DNA of 64,000 nt from NCBI RefSeq assembly GCF_035317345.1, contig NZ_JAYKTU010000012.1, one strand, 5' to 3'. This document shows positions 1 through 8,521 of this stretch, one piece after another. The notes beneath the pieces were generated by a model. That model saw only the letters and a program-made list of their open reading frames with translations. It was not told where the DNA came from and searched no databases. The number at the start of each line of letters is the position of its first letter. Position 1 is the stretch's first letter. The stretch comes from Cellvibrio fontiphilus (GTDB lineage Bacteria; Pseudomonadota; Gammaproteobacteria; Pseudomonadales; Cellvibrionaceae). The position numbers were made by a program, and so were the translations under genes.

Positions 1-530
1 TAGTCGAAATCATCGATGTTGAGAAAATCCTTGCTGAAGTATCGCCTGCGCGTGAAGAAGTGAGTGCCGGTGTTATTGAGGATGGGATTGCAGACAGGGT
101 AGTGCAAAAACATGTATTAATCGTTGACGACTCTACTATCGCCCGCAAACAAATCCAGCGTGTTGTTGAGGGTATGGGTATTAAAACCACCCTCAAGAAA
201 GACGGTGCCGAAGGGTTCAATTACCTCCTCGATCTGTTGAAAGATGGTAAAGATCCTTACTCGGAACTGATCATGATCATCTGTGATATTGAGATGCCGG
301 AAATGGATGGCTATACCTTTACGGCCGAGGTTCGCAATCATCCGCAGCTTAAAAACCTTCACATTGTTTTGCATACCTCATTGAGTGGGGTATTCAATGA
401 AGCCATGGTACGTAAAGTGGGTGCCGATGACTTCCTGGCTAAGTTCCACCCGGATGAGCTGGCCAAGCGCGTCAATGATCGCGTATTGGCAATTACCGGC
501 GAGAGCCTGCTCCCACCTGAGCAGGGCTAA
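1..530 (+). CDS. cheV: Chemotaxis coupling protein CheV, 5'-truncated by the window edge
   Basis: The reading frame is open from base 3 and enters the window inside the gene, so only the last part is seen. The first visible residues (VEIIDVEKILAEV) look like the end of a CheW-like domain. They are followed by a linker and a receiver domain: an acidic pair in VLIVDDST, the phospho-acceptor Asp in CDIEMPEMDG (codon at 285-287), and a conserved Lys region near FLAKFHP. CheV proteins join a CheW domain to a receiver and couple chemoreceptors to CheA, with phosphorylation tuning adaptation. A GTG at 60 is not the true start because it falls between the two domains. The gene lies 52 bases before cheR, as in Pseudomonas flagellar clusters. 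The identity is firm; the true start is outside the window. Confidence 0.93.
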   Translation, partial: VEIIDVEKILAEVSPAREEVSAGVIEDGIADRVVQKHVLIVDDSTIARKQIQRVVEGMGIKTTLKKDGAEGFNYLLDLLKDGKDPYSELIMIICDIEMPEMDGYTFTAEVRNHPQLKNLHIVLHTSLSGVFNEAMVRKVGADDFLAKFHPDELAKRVNDRVLAITGESLLPPEQG

Positions 531-582
531 GTTAAAATTGTCGCTGCAATGTTGCGGCGACATATTTTTTTATTGAGAGTTT

Positions 583-1458
583 ATGAGTAATAAGCCAACG
601 CCAATAACCAAACCGCTCGGCGGCGATAACCTCAATCCGGCTGATTTTGATCAGTTCAGGCAGTTTCTCGAGGAGGCCTGCGGCATCTCATTGGGTGATA
701 ACAAGCAGTATCTGGTGACAAACCGAATCCGTCGGATTTTGGAAGAAAACAACATCGCCTCATTTGGCGAGTTGGTAAAAAGTTTGAAGCAGGGGTTTAA
801 TCGAAAGTTAAAAGATCAAGTAATCGATTCAATGACCACTAACGAAACCTTCTGGTTTCGCGATGTTTATCCTTATGATCATCTGAAAAACGTATTGCTT
901 CCCCAATTAATGGCTGGTAATAACCGCATGTTTGGCCCTGTGCGTATCTGGTCTGCGGCTTGTTCATCGGGGCAGGAGCCTTATTCCATCAGTATGATGG
1001 TCGAAGAGTTCAAGCGTCAAAATATGGGCAATCTGGCGCGCCCAGTACAAATTGTGGCAACCGATTTATCTTCCACTGTGCTGGAGCAAGCTCGCAGTGG
1101 GGAATACGATAAGCTGTCGGTCATGCGTGGGCTAACTGCAGATCGACTGGCGCAATTTTTTGATAACCCCAACCCTGCAATGTGGAGGGTAAAGCCGTTT
1201 GTCAAAGAGCGTATTGAATTTCGTTCGCTGAACTTAATGGATTCCTATGTCGGTTTGGGTAAGTTCGACATAGTGTTTTGTCGCAATGTACTGATTTATT
1301 TTAATGGCGATTTGAAGCGTCAAATTCTGCAAAAAATCCATGCTTCACTAAAACCCAATGGCATTTTGTTTCTTGGCTCTTCTGAGGGTTTGGCGGGAGT
1401 CGCCGATTTATTTGAAATGGTACGTTGCGAGCCCGGCATTCTTTATCGCGCTATTTAA
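583..1458 (+). CDS. cheR: Chemotaxis protein methyltransferase CheR
   Basis: The 291-residue product has the CheR layout: an N-terminal helical domain (about residues 15-75, with FLEEACGISLGDNKQYLV) and a SAM-dependent methyltransferase domain. The glycine/acidic SAM motif region is IWSAACSSGQEPYSISM (about residues 123-139), and FDIVFCRNVLIYF follows near residue 230. CheR uses S-adenosylmethionine to methylate glutamates on chemoreceptors. Length is normal for the family. It follows cheV closely and is followed by a terminator, so cheV-cheR probably end one transcript ahead of the flgB promoter. Confidence 0.95.
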   Translation: MSNKPTPITKPLGGDNLNPADFDQFRQFLEEACGISLGDNKQYLVTNRIRRILEENNIASFGELVKSLKQGFNRKLKDQVIDSMTTNETFWFRDVYPYDHLKNVLLPQLMAGNNRMFGPVRIWSAACSSGQEPYSISMMVEEFKRQNMGNLARPVQIVATDLSSTVLEQARSGEYDKLSVMRGLTADRLAQFFDNPNPAMWRVKPFVKERIEFRSLNLMDSYVGLGKFDIVFCRNVLIYFNGDLKRQILQKIHASLKPNGILFLGSSEGLAGVADLFEMVRCEPGILYRAI

Positions 1459-1490
1459 TACGGTTTACCCCTTCCAGGCAGCAATAAAAA

Positions 1491-1518
1491 ACCGGGTTTA
1501 CAAGCCCGGTTTTTTTAT
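1491..1518 (+). terminator. Rho-independent terminator after cheR
   Basis: An 8-bp stem (1491-1498 with 1503-1510, one G-T pair) has a 4-base loop, and a T-run follows at 1510-1517. The A-run just upstream would also let it act on the opposite strand. It separates cheV-cheR from flgB. Confidence 0.85.
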
Positions 1519-1643
1519 TGCTTGCCGTTTCTCAATTCCCAGCGGTAAAGCTTTGCCGCTTTTGTGTTGCCGCTTTTCCTTTGGTGTGAGCATACTTCTT
1601 GAAAACCCTTTAAAAACAATTGGTTGAAACTTGTTTTGGGGTT

Positions 1644-1659
1644 TGGCATAGCCGTTGCT
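1644..1659 (+). promoter_or_regulatory. Sigma-54 (RpoN) promoter of the flgBCDE operon
   Basis: TGGCATAGCCGTTGCT matches the sigma-54 -24/-12 consensus. GG at 1645-1646 and GC at 1657-1658 are exactly 10 bases apart. It lies about 90 bases upstream of flgB. Middle-class flagellar genes of Pseudomonas-type bacteria are RpoN dependent and need an enhancer-binding activator such as FleQ or FleR; neither gene is in this window. Confidence 0.8.
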
Positions 1660-1749
1660 TTAACACTAACAACAAACGTTATACCGCCATTCTTTGCCGA
1701 TAGCGCGAGAGTGTTTTTAGTGTTGCAGACCAATATCAGGTGAAAGCAA

Positions 1750-2151
1750 ATGTCCATTTCCTTTGAAAAAGCCCTTGGCATACATGAATCAGCACTGCGT
1801 TTTCGCTCCGAGCGGGCCGCAGTGCTGGCCAATAACCTGGCTAATGTGGATACCCCCAATTTCAAAGCCAAGGATATTGATTTCAAACAGGCCCTGAACC
1901 AAAAAATGAATGGCAATAGTGGATTCAATTTGGCTACAACCCAAGCTGGTCATATCGATGGTGTCGGTTTTGCCGGCAACGAAGCGGACACTCTGTATCG
2001 CACACCGCAACAACCCTCTATCGATGGCAACACGGTTGAGGATCAAATTGAGCACGCGGAATACATGAAAAATGCCTTGGCTTTCCAATCCAGTTTTCAG
2101 TTTTTAAATAGCAAATTTACCGGTTTGCGCAGTGCAATTCGCGGCGAGTAA
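1750..2151 (+). CDS. flgB: Flagellar basal-body proximal rod protein FlgB
   Basis: The 133-residue product is standard FlgB length. The N-terminus (MSISFEKALGIHESAL) and the rod motif NNLANVDTPNFKAKD are diagnostic. FlgB assembles with FlgC, FlgF and FlgG into the periplasmic rod through the flagellar export gate and has no cleaved signal peptide. It is the first gene after the sigma-54 promoter and starts the flgBCDE transcription unit. Confidence 0.96.
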   Translation: MSISFEKALGIHESALRFRSERAAVLANNLANVDTPNFKAKDIDFKQALNQKMNGNSGFNLATTQAGHIDGVGFAGNEADTLYRTPQQPSIDGNTVEDQIEHAEYMKNALAFQSSFQFLNSKFTGLRSAIRGE

Positions 2152-2220
2152 TTCAGCTTGGCAAGCACAGAGTAATAAGATTTTTTGCATCAACAATGCA
2201 CAGATAAATAGGTGAAGCAC

Positions 2221-2670
2221 ATGGCTCTGGGAAATATTTTCGACATAGCAGGTACCGGTATGAACGCACAAAGTTTGCGTTTGAATACCACCGCCAGCAA
2301 CTTGGCCAATGCCCAGTCCGCAAGCTCCAGTGTTGACGAGGTTTATCGCAGTCGCCAACCGGTGTTTGCTGCTATCCAACAAGAAGCCATGCGTGCCAGC
2401 GTCACCGAAGGAGCCTACAGCGATAACGAAGTAGATGCCGCCGCCGGCGTTCAGGTGATGGGAATTGTAGAAAGTGATGCACCATTACAACGTCGCTATG
2501 AACCTGGCCATCCTAAAGCTGATGCGGAAGGTTATGTGTTTTACCCAAACGTAAACCCGGTTGAAGAAATGGCTAACATGATTGCTGCCTCACGTTCCTT
2601 TCAAATGAATGTGGAAGTGATGAACTCAGCCAAGCAAATGGTTCAACGCGTATTAACACTCGGTCAATAG
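2221..2670 (+). CDS. flgC: Flagellar basal-body rod protein FlgC
   Basis: The 149-residue product begins MALGNIFDIAGTGM and carries the rod motif TASNLANAQS and a C-terminal SRSFQMNVEVMNSAKQM helix. ATG 2221 is chosen over the upstream GTG at 2212 because AGGTGA lies 6 bases before it. FlgC forms part of the proximal rod with FlgB. It sits 69 bases after flgB and 11 bases before flgD, in the same operon. Confidence 0.96.
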   Translation: MALGNIFDIAGTGMNAQSLRLNTTASNLANAQSASSSVDEVYRSRQPVFAAIQQEAMRASVTEGAYSDNEVDAAAGVQVMGIVESDAPLQRRYEPGHPKADAEGYVFYPNVNPVEEMANMIAASRSFQMNVEVMNSAKQMVQRVLTLGQ

Positions 2671-2681
2671 GGAGCTGAATC

Positions 2682-3383
2682 ATGACTGTATCCAGCGCAG
2701 CAGCAACATCCAGCGTGACTGACAACCTCAGTATTACCAAAAAACAGACCGCCAATAAGACAACAAACGAGTTGGGACAGGCTGCGTTTTTGGAGTTGAT
2801 GATTACGCAAATGAATAATCAAAATCCTCTGAGCCCGCAAGATAACACTGAGTTTGTTGCGCAGTTGGCGCAGTTTAGTTCGGTGGAGGGGCTGGAGCGT
2901 TTAAATAAAAGTTTTAACAGTTTTATGTCGAACAATGCACTGCAGGCTTCTTCTCTGGTGGGTCGCAGTGTGAGTGTGGAATCTGATAAGAGTACTTTGG
3001 TGACTGGTGGAATAGTAGCAGGCAGTACAGAGCTTACTTATCCGGCAAAAGACATGACTATGAGAATCTACGACAGTGCCGGTGCATTGGTGCAAACCAT
3101 ACCGATTGGTGAAGTGCCCGCGGGTGAGACAGTATTTCGTTGGGATGGGCAGAACCTGGAATTGAACGGCAAGTTGCTGGATTGGGAAGCGGGCGATAAT
3201 GCCGCAACTACTGGTCAATATAGATTTGAGGTGACTGCTACTCAAAACGGTAAGGCGGAAACATTAAATACATCGCTCAGTGCGAACGTAAACAGTGTGA
3301 CTATTGGTGAAAACGGCAAGTTGATTTTGAATCTTGCTGGTATTGGCGCGGTAGAGGCCGATCAAGTAAAACAATTTAACTAA
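2682..3383 (+). CDS. flgD: Flagellar hook assembly (hook cap) protein FlgD
   Basis: The 233-residue product has the conserved FlgD N-terminal block, seen as FLELMITQMNNQNPLSPQDN and AQLAQFSSVEGLERLN (about residues 32-77). A FlgD immunoglobulin-like/Tudor region follows, with VFRWDGQNLNG-type sequence in the middle. FlgD caps the growing hook and is shed when the hook is complete. Length matches the family. It lies between flgC and flgE in the usual order. Confidence 0.95.
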   Translation: MTVSSAAATSSVTDNLSITKKQTANKTTNELGQAAFLELMITQMNNQNPLSPQDNTEFVAQLAQFSSVEGLERLNKSFNSFMSNNALQASSLVGRSVSVESDKSTLVTGGIVAGSTELTYPAKDMTMRIYDSAGALVQTIPIGEVPAGETVFRWDGQNLELNGKLLDWEAGDNAATTGQYRFEVTATQNGKAETLNTSLSANVNSVTIGENGKLILNLAGIGAVEADQVKQFN

Positions 3384-3387
3384 AAAG

Positions 3388-3423
3388 TTTTTAATGTGAG
3401 GAAAATGTTCCAAACATTAAAAA
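3388..3423 (+). repeat. AT-rich inverted repeat between flgD and flgE
   Basis: Ten perfect base pairs join 3388-3397 to 3414-3423, and the 16-base interior contains a further GGAA/TTCC stem (3400-3403 with 3408-3411). It lies just after the flgD stop and about 27 bases before the flgE start. It has no GC-rich stem with a T-run, so it looks more like an mRNA processing or translation-tuning hairpin than a terminator. Function is inferred. Confidence 0.5.
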
Positions 3424-3449
3424 TTAATTAACCCCGGGCGAGGTGTACC

Positions 3450-5900
3450 ATGTCTTTTAATACAGCATTAAGCGGAATTCGCGCAGCTAACACCGATTTA
3501 CAGGTGACCGGCAATAATATTGCCAACGCCAGTACCATCGGTTTTAAATCCTCGCGCGCTGAATTTGGTGATGTGTACACAAGTACCTTGCTGGGGGGCG
3601 GCTCTAATACCCCGGGAAGCGGGGTAAACATTCAAAATATTCGCCAGCAATTCACCCAAGGGAATTTGAAATTCACTCAAAACGAATTGGATTTATCGGT
3701 CAACGGCGAAGGCTTTTTTGTCGTTGAAAAAAATGGTGAGCGCCTGTACACCCGCGCGGGTACTTTTGGTCTGGATAAGGACGGTTATATAGTCAATGGC
3801 ACTGGTGCTTTACTGCAAGGTTTTGCAGCGGATGCCGATGGCAACGTCAGTGGTGTTCTGGGTGATTTGCGAGTAGATGTAAGCTCACAGGCTCCCCGTC
3901 AAACAACCGGGGTTGATGCATCATTTAATTTGAACGCTAACGAAAAGGTGTTGGAGTCTACCGGGCAGCGCTTTTCAACAAATGGCACCGGCGTTAATGA
4001 AGCTCAGCCCCCCAGAGCAAAAGTTGCAAGCAGTACTGTTTTGAATATCGGTAGTGTGGCGACTCCGCTGACATTTTCAGCAACGAACAGAACCGTATTT
4101 AGTATTTCGCGGACAGATCCGATTACGCTCGCAACTGATACCGTTAACCTTGTGTTGAACAGCGGCTCTGCATCTTCCCCTACAGCGCTGGCAAACCTGA
4201 TTAACTCGGCTAACTTTGATTCGCCCAATCCGGTAAATGTTGAGGCATTTGCCGACCCGCTGACAGGTGCGATTGGTTTTCGTGACCTGGCAACAGGCAC
4301 GGCGTCAACTATTGCAGTGACTATCGATCCGGTTGTTGTGCCAGCTATCCCGCCCTCGGATCCAGCACCGGGAGGCGCCAACCCTTTTACCAACGCGATA
4401 GATGCTGTGAGTACTGCTCCTGGCACACCATCCGCGGTTCCGGGAGCGCATACGCCGGGCACACCCGTTGCAACTAATAATTACGGCTCTCATACCATGG
4501 TTATTGCAGCTCCGAATGGCTCCGAAGTGACTTACATCAGTAAATACGGCGCTGGTGCAGATGAGACAGCATCTGAATTAAACGCTCTTGCTGGTATTTC
4601 TGCCACTGCGTCAACTCAAGCGACTCTCTTGGCTTCGACATTCAGCAATAACGGTTCTTTTAGGTTAAATGGCGTGAATTTAACCTCTACCGGCTTGCCG
4701 GATATGACCGAGCTTCGCGATGAGATTAATGCTCTCAGTTCGTCAACTTTATTTGGTATTAGTGCCGAACTTGACGATTCAACACCACAAAACTTATTAA
4801 TCACCTCAGCAACTGGTCGGGACTTAAGTTTTACGTTCGACGTTCTTGGTGGCAGTGCCACAATACAAGGTAGTCAAGGTGTGCCCCAAACAATTAACGA
4901 TGCTACAAATGCGGTAAAAATCGGTGGTCAGATTACAATTACCATGCAAGAGGGGTATTCAATTGCCAGCAGCCAGCCGACTACCCCGGTATTTGGCGGT
5001 AGTTTATTTGGCTCTACTAATGTGCCCAATTTTTTTACGCCAGTTCCAATCAATGCATTTAACCCGATTGATCAAAAAACTTTTAACCATGCGACATCCA
5101 CAACTGTCTATGACAGTTTGGGTAATGCTCACGTTATGCGTCAGTATTTTGTAAAAGAGCCCTACGATCCTGCTGATCCCACTACATCACCAAATCACTG
5201 GAAAATGTATGTACAAATCGATGGTCAAAATGTAGGTGACCCAGATCCAACTTTGCCATCGCCACAAAATACTGAACCCACAATGGCATCATTTAACATC
5301 CATTTTGCGCCTGATGGCACTCTCGACCCATTTAGAACGGATGCAATGTTAATTTCCAATTGGACACCCATAGGTGCAGATGGTCAGCCGTTGGGCGCAT
5401 TAGGACCGCTGAATGTATTGCAAGGCGGTACTATTCCCGTTGCAGAGCCGCCAGCGAGTTCCAACTTCTTAATTGATCTTGCCGGCAGTACCCAATTTGG
5501 TAGTGTGTTTGCGGTTGAATCACTCGACCAAAACGGTTATGCCACTGGTCGTTTGGCTGGATTGGATGTGAGCAATACCGGTATTGTGTTCGCTCGTTTT
5601 ACCAACGGGGAAGCACAGGTATTGGGGCAGGTGGCCTTGGCTAATTTTGCCAGTGTGGACGGTCTGAAACCAACGGGCGATACCATGTGGGCACAAACGT
5701 TTGAATCGGGTGAGGCGATTGTGGGTGCTCCGGGTTCATCGCAGTTAGGTAATGTAACCGCTGGTGCAGTGGAGGAATCCAACGTGGATTTGTCTGAGCA
5801 GTTGGTGAATTTGATTATTGCCCAGCGCAATTATCAGGCTAATGCAAAAACCATCGAAACTGCAAACGCAACAACCCAAACCATTATTAATCTGAGGTAA
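3450..5900 (+). CDS. flgE: Flagellar hook protein FlgE, extra-long form
   Basis: The N-terminus MSFNTALSGIRAANTDLQVT with NNIANASTIGFKSSRAEFGD and the C-terminal block NVDLSEQLVNLIIAQRNYQA are classical FlgE rod/hook-family ends. At 816 residues it is about twice the enteric protein (about 400). The extra length lies in the middle (about residues 150-540) and includes a Pro/Ala/Gly-rich stretch near residues 290-340. Hook proteins polymerise outside the cell as the universal joint, and their middle domains face outward. A good GAGGTG precedes the ATG, and a strong terminator follows the gene. Confidence 0.95.
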   Translation: MSFNTALSGIRAANTDLQVTGNNIANASTIGFKSSRAEFGDVYTSTLLGGGSNTPGSGVNIQNIRQQFTQGNLKFTQNELDLSVNGEGFFVVEKNGERLYTRAGTFGLDKDGYIVNGTGALLQGFAADADGNVSGVLGDLRVDVSSQAPRQTTGVDASFNLNANEKVLESTGQRFSTNGTGVNEAQPPRAKVASSTVLNIGSVATPLTFSATNRTVFSISRTDPITLATDTVNLVLNSGSASSPTALANLINSANFDSPNPVNVEAFADPLTGAIGFRDLATGTASTIAVTIDPVVVPAIPPSDPAPGGANPFTNAIDAVSTAPGTPSAVPGAHTPGTPVATNNYGSHTMVIAAPNGSEVTYISKYGAGADETASELNALAGISATASTQATLLASTFSNNGSFRLNGVNLTSTGLPDMTELRDEINALSSSTLFGISAELDDSTPQNLLITSATGRDLSFTFDVLGGSATIQGSQGVPQTINDATNAVKIGGQITITMQEGYSIASSQPTTPVFGGSLFGSTNVPNFFTPVPINAFNPIDQKTFNHATSTTVYDSLGNAHVMRQYFVKEPYDPADPTTSPNHWKMYVQIDGQNVGDPDPTLPSPQNTEPTMASFNIHFAPDGTLDPFRTDAMLISNWTPIGADGQPLGALGPLNVLQGGTIPVAEPPASSNFLIDLAGSTQFGSVFAVESLDQNGYATGRLAGLDVSNTGIVFARFTNGEAQVLGQVALANFASVDGLKPTGDTMWAQTFESGEAIVGAPGSSQLGNVTAGAVEESNVDLSEQLVNLIIAQRNYQANAKTIETANATTQTIINLR

Positions 5901-5973
5901 TTCGTTGGTAGGGGCGTGATTTATCGAGCGCGATATCAGGCCCTGGATTGCACATCTGGTCGCAACTCTACAG

Positions 5974-6007
5974 GCGGCAAAGAGCGGAAGTTCTTTGCCG
6001 CTTTTTA
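5974..6007 (+). terminator. Rho-independent terminator after flgE
   Basis: A perfect 10-bp stem (5974-5983 with 5992-6001) is followed by TTTTTATTTT. It closes the flgBCDE unit about 75 bases after the flgE stop, ahead of a new sigma-54 promoter. Confidence 0.88.
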
Positions 6008-6093
6008 TTTTGTCATCGATCTTATTGCGCACAATAAATTGCGCTCCTGCAAAAAATCTCTCTGTATCAATAGCTTAAGCCTCGGTGGCAACT

Positions 6094-6109
6094 TGGCACC
6101 GCTCTTGCA
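6094..6109 (+). promoter_or_regulatory. Sigma-54 (RpoN) promoter of the flgF operon
   Basis: TGGCACCGCTCTTGCA is essentially the consensus sigma-54 promoter, with GG at 6095-6096 and GC at 6107-6108, 10 bases apart. It lies about 73 bases upstream of flgF and just after the flgE terminator. Confidence 0.88.
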
Positions 6110-6181
6110 AAACCTCTGGTAACGATCAAACCGCCAAAAAAACATCATTAATTTTTTGGTTGTGAACCGAGGAAGTGCAAA

Positions 6182-6925
6182 GTGGACAGAGCCCTTTTTA
6201 TCGCCATGACCGGTGCCAAGCACAATATGTTGGCCCAGGCTAATCGCGCCAATAATCTGGCAAACGTAAGTACCACCGGGTTTCGTGCGGATTTCGAGCA
6301 ATCCCGCAGCATGGGGGTTTATTACGGTGATGGTCTGCCTACGCGCGCTTATGCAATGACCGAATCGCCTCGTGCGGATTTCACTTCCGGCCCCATGATT
6401 GAAACCAATAATCCACTCGATGCCGCTATCCAAGGTAACGGTTTTTTTGTCGTGCAAGCTCCCGATGGCACCGAGGCCTATACCCGTGCCGGCAATTTTG
6501 CGGTTGATGCAGCAGGTGTATTGCGCACCGCTAACGGTTTAACTGTGTTGGGTGATGGTGGGCCAATCAATATTCCAGAAAATGAAAAAGTCCAAATCGG
6601 TTCCGATGGCACCATTTCTATTATCGGCCAAGGCCAGGGGCCCGAAGCCATGGTGGAAGTAGGGCGCGTGCGTTTGGTGAATCCAGATATCCAATTGCTG
6701 GAAAAAGGCGATGACGGGTTATTTCGCCAGCGCGATGGACTAAATGCGTTACCTGCTGCGGAAGTGACTTTACGCAGCGGCATGTTGGAGGGCAGTAATG
6801 TCAATCCGATTGATGAATTCACCCAAATTATGAGCCTTGCACGTCAATACGAAATGCAAGTGAAGCTAATGAAAACCGCTGACGAAAATTCGGCAGCGTC
6901 TACGCAATTATTGCAAATGTCTTAA
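6182..6925 (+). CDS. flgF: Flagellar basal-body rod protein FlgF
   Basis: The 247-residue product begins at a GTG with GAGGAAG 6 bases upstream (MDRALFIAMTGAKHN). The rod motif NRANNLANVSTTGFRADFEQ lies near residues 21-40, and the C-terminus is the FlgF/FlgG-type block SNVNPIDEFTQIMSLARQYE. FlgF is part of the proximal rod next to FlgG. Length is normal. First gene of the second sigma-54 operon. Confidence 0.95.
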   Translation: MDRALFIAMTGAKHNMLAQANRANNLANVSTTGFRADFEQSRSMGVYYGDGLPTRAYAMTESPRADFTSGPMIETNNPLDAAIQGNGFFVVQAPDGTEAYTRAGNFAVDAAGVLRTANGLTVLGDGGPINIPENEKVQIGSDGTISIIGQGQGPEAMVEVGRVRLVNPDIQLLEKGDDGLFRQRDGLNALPAAEVTLRSGMLEGSNVNPIDEFTQIMSLARQYEMQVKLMKTADENSAASTQLLQMS

Positions 6926-6996
6926 TTTTTTAACTCGCTGATTTTTAATTTTTATCGCACTCATTAAATCCTGCCAGTTAAACAGAGGAAAACATC

Positions 6997-7782
6997 ATGA
7001 TTACCGCGCTCTATGTCAGTAAAACCGGTTTGTCGGCGCAGGATCGTCAGCTTACGACTATTTCCAATAACCTCGCGAACACCAGCACTGTCGGTTTTAA
7101 ACGTGATCGCGCGGTATTTGAAGATTTGCTCTACCAAAACCAGCGTCAGCCCGGTGCACAACAAACCCAGGAAACTGAATTGCCTTCCGGTTTGCAATTA
7201 GGTGCTGGTGTGCGAGTTGTTGCTACGCAAAAAGAATTTACCCAGGGCTCACTGCAAGTGACTGAACAATCGCTGGATGTAGCGATTGATGGTCACGGAT
7301 TTTTACAAGTGCTACAGCCCGATGGAACCATCGCTTACACCCGCAACGGTCAGTTGCAAATTAATGGTGAAGGCCAATTAGTTAATGCCGATGGTTTTTT
7401 ACTGGAGCCGGCGATTATTGTTCCCGAGGGTGCAACACGAATCACCATTGGCACTAGTGGTACTGTGAATGCCTACACGCCCGGTGAAGTTGAGCCACAA
7501 CAATTGGGTGATATTACGCTGGTAGATTTTATTAACCACTCAGGCCTGCAGCCCATTGGCGGCAATTTATATGTAGAGACAGTTGCCAGCGGTGCGCCGG
7601 TTCAGGGTACTCCCGGTGAAAACGGTTTGGGTGTGCTCAAACAAGGCATGTTGGAAAATTCCAACGTGGATATTGTGGAAGAAATGGTCAACATGATCAC
7701 CACTCAACGCGCCTATGAAATGAACTCAAAAGTCGTGTCTACCGCTGATCAAATGTTGCAATACATCACGCAGAATCTTTGA
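6997..7782 (+). CDS. flgG: Flagellar distal rod protein FlgG
   Basis: The 261-residue product starts MITALYVSKTGLSAQD, with NNLANTSTVGFKRDRAVFED and the C-terminal signature NVDIVEEMVNMITTQRAYEM. Length equals the canonical FlgG. FlgG builds the distal rod that crosses peptidoglycan and the outer membrane inside the P and L rings. GAGGA lies 9 bases before the ATG. Confidence 0.96.
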   Translation: MITALYVSKTGLSAQDRQLTTISNNLANTSTVGFKRDRAVFEDLLYQNQRQPGAQQTQETELPSGLQLGAGVRVVATQKEFTQGSLQVTEQSLDVAIDGHGFLQVLQPDGTIAYTRNGQLQINGEGQLVNADGFLLEPAIIVPEGATRITIGTSGTVNAYTPGEVEPQQLGDITLVDFINHSGLQPIGGNLYVETVASGAPVQGTPGENGLGVLKQGMLENSNVDIVEEMVNMITTQRAYEMNSKVVSTADQMLQYITQNL

Positions 7783-7795
7783 TGAGTAAAAAACC

Positions 7796-8497
7796 ATGAC
7801 TGCATCACTCACTCAATTACTTCGCCGTTCAAGTTTATTTGTCGCCTCCTTGTCGATATTGATATCTGGCTGTGCGACTAATAAAAAACCATTGCCTGAT
7901 GACCCGGCCTACGCGCCGACTATTGCAGCCAATATGCCTGTGCCGCACCGTACCGAGGGCGCCTTGTATCAGGATGCTTATGGCTTGAGTTTGTTTGGTG
8001 ATCGCAAGGCACATTTCGTGGGTGATGTTATTACCGTGACACTCAGTGAGCGCACTGTTTCACGCAAATCTTCCGGTGTGAATACCAACAAAAATAGCGG
8101 TGTGGATTTTAACGCTGGTCCGCTCTTGGGTGTGAACCCAACCATTAAAGGCAATGAACTCACTACCACACTGGAGCAATCCAGAACCTTTAATGGCGGT
8201 GCTGACGCCGATCAGAGCAATAGTTTGCAGGGCAATATCACTGTGACCGTTGCCGAAATTTTACCTAACGGCAATTTAGTGGTGCGCGGTGAAAAATGGA
8301 TCACGCTGAATCGCGGCGATGAATTTATTCGCATCAGCGGTATTGTTCGCCCGGATGATATAGAGCCAAACAACACCGTTGTTTCCACCCGTTTAGCCAA
8401 CGCAAAAATTTCTTACAGCGGAACTGGCGACTTGGCCAACAGTAGTTCGATGGGATGGTTATCACGCTTTTTTAACAGTGATTTGTGGCCACTGTAA
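7796..8497 (+). CDS. flgH: Flagellar L-ring lipoprotein FlgH
   Basis: The 233-residue product has a lipoprotein signal ending in the lipobox ISGC (Cys about residue 27). The FlgH core follows: GDVITVTLSERTVSRKSSG and GNLVVRGEKWITLNRGDEFI, then IRPDDIEPNNTVVSTRLANA. FlgH forms the outer-membrane L-ring bushing around the rod. It lies 13 bases after flgG and 24 bases before flgI, in the conserved GHI order. Confidence 0.95.
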   Translation: MTASLTQLLRRSSLFVASLSILISGCATNKKPLPDDPAYAPTIAANMPVPHRTEGALYQDAYGLSLFGDRKAHFVGDVITVTLSERTVSRKSSGVNTNKNSGVDFNAGPLLGVNPTIKGNELTTTLEQSRTFNGGADADQSNSLQGNITVTVAEILPNGNLVVRGEKWITLNRGDEFIRISGIVRPDDIEPNNTVVSTRLANAKISYSGTGDLANSSSMGWLSRFFNSDLWPL

Positions 8498-8521
8498 TTG
8501 TTTTCTTTTGAGGTGTTGCTA

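Noticed and set aside
5916..6122. Short open frame between flgE and flgF
   Set aside because: It contains the flgE terminator and the flgF sigma-54 promoter, so it is not a gene.
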